A stretch of 64,000 nt of DNA from Actinoplanes sp040639655 (GCF_040639655.1 NZ_JBFAAI010000004.1:1-64000); one strand, 5' to 3'. Positions 51,601 through 59,975 are shown, numbered from the stretch's first letter. Numbers and translations: made by a program. Notes: generated from the letters alone by a model not told the origin.

Positions 51601-52917
51601 GCGGTCGCCGTCGGCGAGTCCGACGGCCGGCCGGTCGTCGTCACCGGCAGCGACGACAGCACGGCACGGGTATGGGACCTGGCCTCCGGCGACACTGTGC
51701 GCACGCTCACCGGGCACACCAGCTGGGTCAGGGCGGTGGCGTTCGGACACCTCGACCGGCGACTGGCGGTCATCACCGCGAGCGACGACGAGTCGGTACG
51801 GGTCTGGGACGCCGGCTCCGGCACGACCCGGCAGCCGCTGCCGGGACACACCAACTCGGTCGCGGCCGTCGCCGTCGGAGACCTCGACGGTCAGCCGATC
51901 GCCGTCACCGGCAGCGACGACACCACCGCACGGGTCTGGGACCTGACCCCACGACCGGCACAACGAATTCTGAGCGGCCACACCATCTGGGTACGCGCGG
52001 TCGCGTCGGGCCTGTCGGACGGGCGCCCGATCGCCGTCACCGGCGGCGACGACCGGACCGTCCGAGTCTGGGATCTGCTGACCGGAGCCGCCGGCCACGA
52101 GCTCGCCGGACACACCGCCACCGTGACCGCGGTCGCGTCCGGGCTGCTCGGCGGCCGGCCGGTCGCCGTCTCCGGCGCGCAGGACCGGACGGTACGGGTC
52201 TGGGACCTCACGACCGGAAGGCCGCTGAACGTCCTCGACGGGCACACCGATCAGGTGACCGCGGTCGCCGTCGGGCTGCTTGACGGCCGGGCCGTGGTCG
52301 TCACCGGCAGCCAGGACCGGACCGTCCGGGTCTGGGACCTGGCCACCGGCGATCTCCACCGCACCCTCACCGGCCACACCGGCACGGTCCGCGCGGTGGC
52401 GGTCACGTCCATCGCCGGGCGGACCGTGGTGGTGAGCGGAGCCCACGATGCGACGGCGCGGGTGTGGGACCTCGCCTCCGGTGCCACCCGGCACGTACTC
52501 ACCGGGCACACCAACTGGGTGAGTGCGGTGACGATCGGCTCCCTCGAGGGGCGGCCGACCGTGGTCACCGGCGGCTACGACTCGACGGCACGGGTGTGGG
52601 ATCTGACCGACGGAACCGCACTGCGGACGCTCGCCGGGCACACCAACACGGTGAACGCCGTCGCGATCGGCGTGGTGCAGGGCCAGTCGATCGTGGCGAC
52701 CGGCAGCAACGACACGACCGTACGGCTGTGGCTGACCGCGACCGGAGCCACCACCCAGGTGGTGACCGTGCCGAACTCGGTGTACGCCCTGGCCCTGGAC
52801 CACGGCTCCCGGCTGCTGTTCGCCTTCGGCCACCACGTCGGCGTGCTCGACCTGGCCGGAACGGGGCACTTCACGGGTAGCGGTGAACACTCTCCGGATG
52901 GATCACCACACGGGTGA
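48636..52917 (+). pseudogene. Caspase-NACHT-WD40 fusion protein, one-base frameshift
   Basis: A giant of about 1426 residues once one base is removed. Residues 1-240: caspase-like (C14) domain with catalytic His in VVHVLSHGVVD (H91) and Cys in LFLLDICHAGS (C140). Residues 300-620: NACHT/STAND-type ATPase with Walker A LVTGSPGAGKSALL (329-336) and Walker B VVVVDALDEA (near 417-426). An extra C in CCC at 50515-50517 breaks the frame; the continuation ARFYLRQEVEEDGTVLYRLF leads via a helical winged segment to 14 WD40 repeats. Resembles an apoptosome or inflammasome folded into one chain: propeller senses, ATPase oligomerises, caspase cuts. The frameshift may be a sequencing error, as nothing else is damaged. 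Confidence 0.9.
51028..52862 (+). repeat. Fourteen WD40 repeat units
   Basis: Thirteen canonical 43-45-residue units plus one degenerate final unit, each on the plan L-GHT-x-VTAVAVG-LDGRPIAVTGS-DRTVRVWDL. Fourteen units suit two seven-bladed propellers. Units are strikingly alike, pointing to recent duplication or gene conversion among repeats of about 132 bases. Confidence 0.93.
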
Positions 52918-53323
52918 GGTCGGCGGCCAGCATCCCGGCGAGGTCGTCGGCGCGGGACCGGTCGGTCAGATCCCAGTAGCGTGCGGCCAGCCGGGAGCAG
53001 AGATCGTGGGCGCCGCCGGACTCCAGGGTCACGCGGCCGGCGATCGAGATCCAGCGTTCGCGTTCCCCGACCGGGGCGGCGACGACGATCGACGCCCGTG
53101 GGTCGCGGCGCAGTCGCCGGACCTTGAGCGCTTCCGGCTCGGTGAAGAACTGCACCGTGCCGCCGGCGGTGGCCTCGAACCAGACCGGGCGTGGCTGCGG
53201 CGGCTGCGCGCCCGCGGCCACCGACAGGAACCCGTGCAGCGGGCGGGCCAGGAACTCCAGGTCATCGGTGGTGAGCAGGCCGTTCGCGGTGGTCATCGTG
53301 GTCCTCTCCGGCATCGGTGTCAT
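52871..53323 (-). CDS. Pyridoxamine 5'-phosphate oxidase-like flavin/F420-binding protein
   Basis: 150 residues; ATG 53323 overlaps the stop of the upstream NmrA-like gene, and ATG 53296 is an alternative. LLTTDDLEFLARPLHGFLSV, RPVWFEATAGGTVQFFTEPE, KVRRLRRDPRASIVVAAPVG and WISIAGRVTLESGGAHDL fit the split-barrel PNPOx-like family, which binds FMN, F420 or heme. Substrate unknown. The 3' end overlaps the caspase-WD40 gene by 47 bases in convergent orientation. Confidence 0.88.
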   Translation of the reverse strand: MTPMPERTTMTTANGLLTTDDLEFLARPLHGFLSVAAGAQPPQPRPVWFEATAGGTVQFFTEPEALKVRRLRRDPRASIVVAAPVGERERWISIAGRVTLESGGAHDLCSRLAARYWDLTDRSRADDLAGMLAADLTRVVIHPESVHRYP

Positions 53324-54156
53324 CGCCGCCAGGCTCCGGCTGCCGCGGCCCGTACGACGTAGTCCTCGAATTGGCGGGGTGCGCGGCCCAGCACGGCGGC
53401 CACGTCGTCCGTGGTCGCGGCGAGTACCCCGCGCCCCATGATCGTGAACATCTCGGTCAGGTGGTGGGCGGCTTCCGCGGGCCAGCCCTGCTCGACAAGC
53501 GTCGCCACGTACTCGGCCGGCGAGAGCTGCTTGTAGGTGACCGGCCGTCCGGCCGCGCGGGCGATCAGGTCGGTGGCCTCGGCGAAAGTGAGCGCCCGAG
53601 GTCCGGTCAGCTCGTACACACGACCGGCATGCTGTCCGGGATCGATCAGCACGGCGGCTGCCGCGTCGGCGACGTCCTGCACGTCGATGAACGGCTCCGG
53701 GACGGCACCGGCCGGAAGCGCCAGCTCACCGGCGAGCAGCGGCGCATGGAACAGGTCCTCGTCGAAGTTCTGGGCGAAGTTCGACGAACGCAGCACGGTC
53801 CAGTCGAGCTCCGAACCACGGACCGCGTCCTCGGCCGAGCGCATGTCCAGGCCGAACGTCGAGTCGCCCCAGGTGTCGGCGCCGCGCCCGGACAGCAGGA
53901 CCAGCCGCCGCACCCCGGCGGCCGCGGCCCGCGCCACGAACTCGTGCACCGGGCCGGGTACCGCCGGCGGCACCACGTAGACGGCGGTGATGCCCTCGAG
54001 CACCCGGTCCCACGCGGCCGGCTCGGCCCAGTCGAACCGGCTCGGGCTGGTGCGCGACGCCTCGCGTACCAGCGCATTCCGGATCCTCAAACGGGCGGCG
54101 ACGCGCCGGCCGGTCTTGCCGGTGGCGCCGAGAACGAGAAAGTGGTCGTTGGTCAT
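53320..54156 (-). CDS. NmrA-like NAD(P)-binding protein (SDR superfamily)
   Basis: 278 residues from ATG 54156. Rossmann start FLVLGATGKTGRRVAARLRI, then WDRVLEGITAVYVVPPAVPG, VRRLVLLSGRGADTWGDS, LDWTVLRSSNFAQNFDEDLF, EPFIDVQDVADAAAAVLIDP and YELTGPRALTFAEATDLIAR. These atypical SDRs act as redox sensors or reductases. Co-translated with the PNPOx-like gene. Divergent from an AraC gene 81 bases away, its likely regulator. Confidence 0.9.
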   Translation of the reverse strand: MTNDHFLVLGATGKTGRRVAARLRIRNALVREASRTSPSRFDWAEPAAWDRVLEGITAVYVVPPAVPGPVHEFVARAAAAGVRRLVLLSGRGADTWGDSTFGLDMRSAEDAVRGSELDWTVLRSSNFAQNFDEDLFHAPLLAGELALPAGAVPEPFIDVQDVADAAAAVLIDPGQHAGRVYELTGPRALTFAEATDLIARAAGRPVTYKQLSPAEYVATLVEQGWPAEAAHHLTEMFTIMGRGVLAATTDDVAAVLGRAPRQFEDYVVRAAAAGAWRR

Positions 54157-54237
54157 GAGTTCATTCAACGGGCGTCGCTCGGACGATGCCATGGGTGAAA
54201 AACCGCAATGCCTTCGTCATCGTCTATCGTGGTTCGG

Positions 54238-55236
54238 ATGGATGCGTTCGGTGACCTGCTACGCGGGATGCGGGCCCAGGGCTCGCTGTTCGGCAGCTCG
54301 ACCCTGTCGCCGCCCTGGGCGCTGCGATTCGTCGATGGCGCGCCGCTGACCCTGTGCGCGGTTCTCGGCGGCTCCGGCTGGATCGTCGCCGAAGGCCGCC
54401 CGCCCGAACCGGTCAGCGCGGGCGCGACGGTCATCGTCCGCGGGCCGGAACCGTTCACGTTCGTCGACGACCCGGGAACCACCGCCGAGGCCCTCGACTG
54501 CGGCCGGCACTGCGTGACCCCCGACCAGGGCGGAACCAGGCACCGGATCGGCTGGAACGACAACAGCTGCGGCGAGTCCGGCGACGGTGCCACGACATTG
54601 ATCGTCGGCGCCTACCCGGTGAGCGGGGAGATCAGCCGCCGCCTGCTGGAGACCCTGCCGGTGCTGCTGCGCGTCGCCTCCGGCGGCGGCGCCGACGCGG
54701 TGCTCGACCATCTCGCCGCCGAGGTGGCCGCCGACACCCCCGGCCAGCAGGTGGTTCTCGACCGGTTGCTCGACTGGCTGCTGGTCTGCGCGCTCCGCGA
54801 GTACTTCGACCGGCCCGGCGGCGACCCGCCCGCCTGGTACGCCGCCCAGCGTGACCCGGTCGTCGGTGACGCGCTGCGCCTGCTGCACGCCGAACCGGCA
54901 GCACCCTGGACGATCACCACGCTCGCCGGACGGGCCGGGGTGTCCCGCTCCACCCTGGCCAAACGGTTCGCCGAACTGGTCGGCGAACCGCCGCTGACGT
55001 ACCTCACCCACTGGCGGATGACACTCGCGGCCGACCTGCTCGCCGAACGGGACACCGCCACGGTCGCCGAGGTCGCCAGGGCGGTCGGGTACACCGACGC
55101 CTTCGCCTTCAGCACCGCCTTCAAACGGGTCAAGGGCATGAGCCCGACCCAGTTCCGTCGTACGCCGCTCAGCCCGGAGTCAGTGCAGGCGAGAGACGCG
55201 GCTCACGCCGGCGTGCGGACTGGTATCTCGCGATAG
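54238..55236 (+). CDS. AraC-family regulator with cupin domain
   Basis: 332 residues from ATG 54238. N-terminal cupin (RFVDGAPLTLCAVLGGSGWI, VIVRGPEPFTFVDDPGTTAE), C-terminal AraC helix-turn-helix pair: TITTLAGRAGVSRSTLAKRF, VAEVARAVGYTDAFAFSTAF and MSPTQFRR. It faces away from the NmrA/PNPOx operon, a usual layout for this AraC subgroup and its target. The last dozen codons lie within copy 1 of a 43-bp repeat, so its C terminus appears extended by a duplicated neighbour sequence. Confidence 0.92.
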   Translation: MDAFGDLLRGMRAQGSLFGSSTLSPPWALRFVDGAPLTLCAVLGGSGWIVAEGRPPEPVSAGATVIVRGPEPFTFVDDPGTTAEALDCGRHCVTPDQGGTRHRIGWNDNSCGESGDGATTLIVGAYPVSGEISRRLLETLPVLLRVASGGGADAVLDHLAAEVAADTPGQQVVLDRLLDWLLVCALREYFDRPGGDPPAWYAAQRDPVVGDALRLLHAEPAAPWTITTLAGRAGVSRSTLAKRFAELVGEPPLTYLTHWRMTLAADLLAERDTATVAEVARAVGYTDAFAFSTAFKRVKGMSPTQFRRTPLSPESVQARDAAHAGVRTGISR

Positions 55237-55310
55237 GCGCACGGCTCAGGCCGGCGTGCGGCGCGGTGTTTCGCAATGGGCGCTGCTCAGGCCGGCGTGC
55301 GGAAAGGGGC
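55199..55310. repeat. Three 43-bp copies across convergent gene ends
   Basis: Copies start at 55199, 55242 and 55285 and share GGCTCAGGCCGGCGTGCGG (with one change in the first). Copy 1 lies inside the AraC 3' end; copy 3 holds the stop of the kinase-like gene on the minus strand. Confidence 0.8.
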
Positions 55311-56207
55311 CAGCGTGGCACGAATGTGGTCCGCCGCGCCCCAGTCGTCGTCGAACTGGGCCAGCACGGCGAGGTGCTGCCGCAACTGGATGATCGGCAT
55401 CCGGGCCTGCCAGCCGTCGTCCAGGCCGGTCAGCTCGGCATAGGCGGCGAAGAACCGCTGCGCCTCGGGCGGCGGCGCGGTGGACCACACATGTGCCAGG
55501 TCGACCTCCGCCCACATGTAGGACACCGCCGGATCGATCACCGCGGGTGTTCCCTCCGGCGTGGACATGATGTTCTGCGCCCACAGGTCGCCGTGCGTGA
55601 GGCAGGCGGGCCGCTCCGGCAACAGTTCGGGCAGCCGGTGGCACAGCCGCTCCAGAGCCGCCCGGTCACCGGCGTCGAGTGCCGCCTCGACGCGGGGCTC
55701 GGTGAGCCACCGGAGCAGCCGGTACTCGGCGAAGAACGCGAAACCGTCATCGTGCCAGGTGTTGACCTGTCGGCGGCGGCCCAGCCAGTTGTCGCGGTGC
55801 CAGCCGAACCGCGGACCGATCGTGCTCAGATGCAGGCGGGCCAGCTCGTGCGCGAACTGCTCCCAGAAGGTCTCGCTGCGGGGCCTCGGCCGCAGAACCG
55901 ACAGCACGAGCAATTCCCGGTCGGCGGTGATGACCTCGGGGGTCGCCATGCCGCCGGGCTCGCGCAGGACGGCCAGCCCTTCGGCCTCCGCGGCGAAGAT
56001 GTCATCGTCGGGTGCGTCGGCGAACGCCTTGACGAACACCGGCGCGGCGTCCCGGCGCGCCGCGATGCCGGCGAGTGCCGCGAGCCCACCGGCCGCCGGC
56101 TCCACCGCGACCACGTCACGCATCCCGGCCCGGTGCAGGCACTCCAGCAGAAACGCCGCCGACCGTGTCACCAACAGCCCCCAGTCCGCCAGCCGTACCC
56201 CACGCAT
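55287..56207 (-). CDS. Fructosamine kinase/aminoglycoside phosphotransferase-fold protein
   Basis: 306 residues from ATG 56207. Kinase-like fold: PVFVKAFADAPDDDIFAAEA with the ATP Lys, GWHRDNWLGRRRQVNTW, catalytic loop ACLTHGDLWAQNIM (D in HGDL) and metal Asp in AVIDPAVSYMWAEVDLAHVW. The DNWLG and TWHDDGFAFFAEYRL segments are typical of FN3K-type kinases, which repair glycated amines. Substrate is inferred from family only. Its 3' end is part of a three-copy repeat. Confidence 0.88.
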   Translation of the reverse strand: MRGVRLADWGLLVTRSAAFLLECLHRAGMRDVVAVEPAAGGLAALAGIAARRDAAPVFVKAFADAPDDDIFAAEAEGLAVLREPGGMATPEVITADRELLVLSVLRPRPRSETFWEQFAHELARLHLSTIGPRFGWHRDNWLGRRRQVNTWHDDGFAFFAEYRLLRWLTEPRVEAALDAGDRAALERLCHRLPELLPERPACLTHGDLWAQNIMSTPEGTPAVIDPAVSYMWAEVDLAHVWSTAPPPEAQRFFAAYAELTGLDDGWQARMPIIQLRQHLAVLAQFDDDWGAADHIRATLAPFRTPA

Positions 56208-56259
56208 GCTATCCGGCACGCATCCGGTGCCTGAGGTACGGCCGGCGGTCCGGATCGGC

Positions 56260-57216
56260 TCACGGTGCGGCGAGCGGGATGTCGACAAGCACCTCGGCCA
56301 GGCCCGCCGCCGGCCAGGTGACCAGCAACGTCAGGACGTCGGTGTCGGGGCGGGTGACGGCGAACTCGCCCTCGGACCGGAACGACCGGTCGCCGCCGCC
56401 CGCTGTGCCGGTGAACGACGGTATCCACGCCGCGTCCTGGCCGGTCACCAAAGCGATCGAGGCGCCGGGACGCTCCACGTCCGCGCCGGGCGGGAACGCG
56501 GCGGCGGCGGCCGTCTCGCCCTGTTCGCCCTCGGCGATGCTGCAGACGCCCAGGTAGAGGACCGGGCCGGCGGCGGTGAGCGAGGTGAGCACCACCGCCG
56601 CCTCCCCGCCGCGGCTCAGGACCTGCGGCGCCGCTACGATCCGTCCGGCCTCCACCGCCGGGCTCTCGGCCGGATAGGTGCCGTCCCGGTGGTTCAGGGC
56701 AACCCTCGGATGCCGTACGCGTAGCGGCGCCTCCCAGATCGAGACGGTGTCGCGTTCGACGGTGGCCCGGTCCGGCAGCGGCAGTTCGAGGACCGTCTCG
56801 GGGAAGCCGATCTCCGGCCACGCCAGCACCACCGACGCCCGCTCGAACATCGGCGGGAACCTGAGCAGCGTACGGAAGCTCGGCCCGTCGACCCCTTCGA
56901 AGTGGTCGCCGCTGCTCGACGACCACGACCCGTACTCCCAGTGGGCCCGCCCGTCCGCGTCGAGCCAGCCGACGCGCAGCTCGAGGCCCTCGTCGTACTC
57001 GGGCAGCAACCGTCGTGGCGCCGGTGGTGGCGCGGCGACGCCGGCGCGGATGTCGGCCTGCCGCTGGGAGGCGCTGCGCCGGTCGAGGGGGCGGCGGGCG
57101 AGCAGTTCCAGTTCCAGGCCGGTGGGCCGGGACATCGCGCGGACGATCCCGACGGTCAGTTCGGGCCGTTCGACGACCAGGCCACCGTGATGCGCCACCA
57201 CACCCAAGGTCTCCAC
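56260..57216 (-). CDS. Unknown conserved protein with two similar halves
   Basis: 318 residues from GTG 57216. Not recognised. Predicted mostly beta-strand; two similar halves are suggested by RASVVLAWPEIGFPETVLEL after an RTLLRFPP segment and by LTLLVTWPAAGLAEVLVDIP at the C terminus, both of the form 'LVxxWPxxGxxExxLxxPL'. No signal peptide or membrane helix. Convergence of that motif hints at a duplicated sandwich domain. Separate from the kinase gene by 52 bases on the same strand, so possibly one operon. Confidence 0.7.
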   Translation of the reverse strand: METLGVVAHHGGLVVERPELTVGIVRAMSRPTGLELELLARRPLDRRSASQRQADIRAGVAAPPPAPRRLLPEYDEGLELRVGWLDADGRAHWEYGSWSSSSGDHFEGVDGPSFRTLLRFPPMFERASVVLAWPEIGFPETVLELPLPDRATVERDTVSIWEAPLRVRHPRVALNHRDGTYPAESPAVEAGRIVAAPQVLSRGGEAAVVLTSLTAAGPVLYLGVCSIAEGEQGETAAAAAFPPGADVERPGASIALVTGQDAAWIPSFTGTAGGGDRSFRSEGEFAVTRPDTDVLTLLVTWPAAGLAEVLVDIPLAAP

Positions 57217-57480
57217 GGTTCCATCATGCTGGGTCGGCGGCGAACCGTGGGATCGGCCAGGACGTCGGCCCGGAACCCGGTGTGCGTGTCGTCGAACGGG
57301 TACTCGCGGGCGTCGAGGAGTTCGGCCTTCGAGGACGAACACGGTGGTGATCCGCAGGTCGGCGTCCCGGGGAAGGTCCACGGCGGTGCTCGCCGGGGCT
57401 AATGCCGTCGAGTTCCCAGAACACCGCGTCCGCGTCGCCATCGGTCAGCTAGTCCACAGTCACCGGATCTTTCCACCCGT
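57217..57480 (-). other. Probable decayed gene fragment
   Basis: On the minus strand short protein-like pieces occur in different frames: DADAVFWELDGI, then PASTAVDLPRDADLRITTVF followed by VLEG, then a piece reading LLDAREYPFDDTHTGFRADV. The chain of frames suggests a degraded gene, but the family is not recognisable. Confidence 0.35.
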
Positions 57481-57489
57481 GACGGCAAA

Positions 57490-57533
57490 GGCAACATTCG
57501 TTGACGGAGGCGGGAAGGGCAACATATGTTGCC
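57490..57533. promoter_or_regulatory. Two operator-like palindromes before the HTH-methyltransferase
   Basis: A perfect 16-bp palindrome GGCAACATATGTTGCC (57518-57533) ends three bases before the ATG, and a related copy GGCAACATTCGTTGAC (57490-57505) lies 28 bases upstream. Position over the start region suggests autoregulation by the encoded HTH protein. Confidence 0.65.
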
Positions 57534-57536
57534 TCC

Positions 57537-58418
57537 ATGGTTGACGGACTGGACGATCTGCGGCGGCTCACCGAGGAGATCATCGACCGGGAGGCGCACC
57601 GCACCCGCCTGGTCCACCAGCTGCGCCGCGAACATGCCGCCAGCTGGGAGGAGATCGGCCGGGCGTGCGGGATGACCCGGCAGGGCGCCACCCGGCGCTG
57701 GTCGAAGACGGTCCATGCGGCGTCGTTCGGCAGCGCCGCCGACGCCTATCGCCGTGGCCGGCCGCCGTACCCGGCCTCCGCGGTGGAATGGGCGGTGCCT
57801 CGTCGGGCCCGGCGCGTCCTCGACCTCGGCGCGGGCACCGGCAAGTTCACCCGGCTCCTGCTGGACGCGGGGCTCGACGTCGTCGCGGTCGAGCCTTCGG
57901 CCTCGATGCGCGATCAACTCGCGGCCGTCGCCGGTCAGGCCGCCATCTTCGAGGGTACGGCCGAACGGGTGCCGCTTCCCGCCGCGTCGGTCGACGCCGT
58001 CGTGTGCGCCCAGGCGTGGCACTGGGTGGACCCGGCGCGGGCGGTGCCGGAGATGGCACGGGTGCTGCGCCCCGGCGGCACGCTGAGCCTGATCTGGAAC
58101 ATCCGCGACCACACCGAGCCATGGGTGGCCCGTCTCGACGAGGTGATGCACCGGCACACCCGCCAGGAGATCGACACCGAACCCGAGGTGGGCACCCCGT
58201 TCGGCGCCCCGGAACGCACCGAGATCCGCTGGCGGCACACGCTGAGCAGGCAGGACCTGCTCGACATGGTGGCCTCGCGCAGTTACGTGATCGTGCTGTC
58301 CGACGCCGAGCGGGAGGAGTTGCTCGGCGACGTCGCCGACCTGCTGGACCAGCACGGCCTGACCGGCGAGATCACCCTGCCGTACGTCACCCGCTGCACC
58401 CGCGTCCGGCTGGCGTGA
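57537..58418 (+). CDS. Fusion of an HTH domain and a class I SAM methyltransferase
   Basis: 293 residues from ATG 57537. Residues 1-55 look like a DNA-binding unit: DDLRRLTEEIIDREAHRTRL, AASWEEIGRACGMTRQGATR (a sigma-region-4-like helix-turn-helix). Residues 65-290 are a methyltransferase: VLDLGAGTGKFTRLLLDAGL (motif I), VAVEPSASMRDQLAAVAG, VDAVVCAQAWHWVDPARAVP, RVLRPGGTLSLIWNIRD. Palindromes next to the start support a role as an autoregulated, ligand- or SAM-sensing repressor, or a DNA-targeted enzyme. TTG 57501 could give 12 more residues but would read through the palindrome. Confidence 0.88.
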   Translation: MVDGLDDLRRLTEEIIDREAHRTRLVHQLRREHAASWEEIGRACGMTRQGATRRWSKTVHAASFGSAADAYRRGRPPYPASAVEWAVPRRARRVLDLGAGTGKFTRLLLDAGLDVVAVEPSASMRDQLAAVAGQAAIFEGTAERVPLPAASVDAVVCAQAWHWVDPARAVPEMARVLRPGGTLSLIWNIRDHTEPWVARLDEVMHRHTRQEIDTEPEVGTPFGAPERTEIRWRHTLSRQDLLDMVASRSYVIVLSDAEREELLGDVADLLDQHGLTGEITLPYVTRCTRVRLA

Positions 58419-58422
58419 GATC

Positions 58423-59226
58423 GTGCCCGACGATCAGTTCCTCGCCTATCTGACGACGGTCGGCGTCGGCGACGTCGTCTCCGGAACCGTCGCGGACGCC
58501 CGCCGGTCCGGGGTGTCGGTGTCGCTTGACGGCTGCCCCGGTGAACCGGCCGGGTCGATCGGCGCGCTTGACCTCTCCTGGCAGTTCGACCGGCCCTCCT
58601 CGGAGCCGGTTCTCCGGCGCGGCGACCGGGTCCGCGCCGAGGTGGTCGCCGTCGATGCGGAGCGGCGGCGGATCTGGCTCTCCCGGGCGGCCACCGAGCA
58701 CCCGCAGCTGTGGGCCTTCCTCAAGGCTCTGCGTCCCGGGCAGCGACTGTCCGGCACCGTCGCGGCCATCGAGAACTTCGGTGTGTTCGTGGACCTCGAC
58801 GACGGGCCGGCGCACCCCACCTTCCCGGGCGTCGGCTTCATCACCATCCCCGAGCTGGCCTGGCACCGATTCGACGACGCGGCCGGCATCGTCTCGGTCG
58901 GGGAGCACATCACCTGCACGGTCCTCAGTTTCGACACCAGCAACGGCGAGGCACGCCTCTCGCTGCGGGCCACCCGGCCGGATCCGTTCCTGGCTTTCGC
59001 CCGCGACGTACGGGTGGGTCAGGTCCTGCCGGGACGGGTCACCAAGCTGGTGCCCTTCGGGGTGTTCGTGCAGGTCCGCGACGGTATCGAGGGTCTGATC
59101 CACCTCCGCGACCTCGCCGGGACGCCGTACTCGGCGGTCCACGCCGGAGATCGGATCACCGTCATCGTCACCGAGATCGCTCTGCCGGGCCGCCGTCTCG
59201 TACTGGCCCCCCAGGGGTGCGGTTGA
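58423..59226 (+). CDS. S1 RNA-binding domain protein, three S1 units
   Basis: 267 residues from GTG 58423, four bases after the previous stop. Three OB-type S1 units: GVGDVVSGTVADARRSGVSV with GDRVRAEVVAVDAERRRIWL; PGQRLSGTVAAIENFGVFVD with GEHITCTVLSFDTSNGEARL; VGQVLPGRVTKLVPFGVFVQ with GIEGLIHLRDLAGTPYSAVH. The last is the most canonical. A short RpsA-like protein probably binding mRNA or ribosomes; conserved in actinobacteria. Confidence 0.9.
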   Translation: MPDDQFLAYLTTVGVGDVVSGTVADARRSGVSVSLDGCPGEPAGSIGALDLSWQFDRPSSEPVLRRGDRVRAEVVAVDAERRRIWLSRAATEHPQLWAFLKALRPGQRLSGTVAAIENFGVFVDLDDGPAHPTFPGVGFITIPELAWHRFDDAAGIVSVGEHITCTVLSFDTSNGEARLSLRATRPDPFLAFARDVRVGQVLPGRVTKLVPFGVFVQVRDGIEGLIHLRDLAGTPYSAVHAGDRITVIVTEIALPGRRLVLAPQGCG

Positions 59227-59346
59227 CCGCACCAGCAGTGGGCCGGCGTGGCGCTATGGCTCCCGAACTGGACCTGCCCGAGGACAGAAGCGACCACCGC
59301 CGGGTCCTGGCCGTCCTGCGCTACCTCCACGCCTGACACCGCGGCT

Positions 59347-59676
59347 ATGGTTGCCGCCGTGAACACCGCTGAGCCCACCGCGATGCCGGAATGGGAACGC
59401 TATCGCGTCCAGCGGGCCGAGCACGAGTTCGCGTCGGTCCGCAAGGAGCCGCGCGTGGCGTACCTGCTGTGGTGCCTGACGGGTCTGATCGGGGGTCACC
59501 GGTTCTATCTCGGCGACACCGGGCGCTCGATCGCGATGCTGTTCACCCTCGGTGGCCTCGGCGTCTGGGCGCTGCTTGACGTCTTCCTGATCGGCCGGCG
59601 CGTGGCCGCCGTCAACCGGACCCGCCGGGAGAGCATCATGGCGCGGTACGGCATTCTCGACGCCACGGCCTTGTGA
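59347..59676 (+). CDS. TM2-domain membrane protein
   Basis: 109 residues from ATG 59347; GTG 59359 is an alternative. The TM2 pattern is clear: VAYLLWCLTGLIGGHRFYLG, then GRSIAMLFTLGGLGVWALLD and VFLIGRRVAAVN, two helices joined by a short turn with the conserved GxHRFYLG and DxFLI motifs. Function unknown in bacteria. Confidence 0.88.
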   Translation: MVAAVNTAEPTAMPEWERYRVQRAEHEFASVRKEPRVAYLLWCLTGLIGGHRFYLGDTGRSIAMLFTLGGLGVWALLDVFLIGRRVAAVNRTRRESIMARYGILDATAL

Positions 59677-59696
59677 CGAGCTGTTAGGTTGAGCCG

Positions 59697-59975
59697 GTGA
59701 AGTGGTGGGACGCGCTCTGGCGACTGGTGGGCCTGCTGGCCGACGCCAGCTCGTCCGATTTCGCCAGCGGCACGGGTGCCCTGGTCGGTGTCGTCCTGCT
59801 CGCCGTGCTGGCCCGGGTCCTGGTGCTCCGCCCCACGATTCCGGCCGACGCCCGAGCCACCGCGGGAGCGCTGCGCAGCCGCGCGGAACGCACCGGAGTT
59901 CCGCGCCACCGTGACCCGGACGCGTCCGGGCGCACCCGGCCACGAGGACCTACGGCGGCCCCCGCGGCCGCCTGA
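59697..59975 (+). CDS. DUF6412-like small membrane protein next to YidC
   Basis: 92 residues from GTG 59697. One membrane helix (GALVGVVLLAVLARVLVLRP) and a basic tail with RSRAERTGVPRHRDPDASGR, which matches the 'RTxxxxxRDPDAxGRxRPRxP' ending of actinobacterial DUF6412 proteins, usually found directly upstream of a YidC gene, as here. Probably assists or accompanies the insertase; this is inferred from linkage. Confidence 0.75.
   Translation: MKWWDALWRLVGLLADASSSDFASGTGALVGVVLLAVLARVLVLRPTIPADARATAGALRSRAERTGVPRHRDPDASGRTRPRGPTAAPAAA

Noticed and set aside
50482..52890. 802-codon minus frame with repeated segments
   Set aside because: Mirror image of the WD40 repeats; the regularity comes from the repeats on the coding strand.
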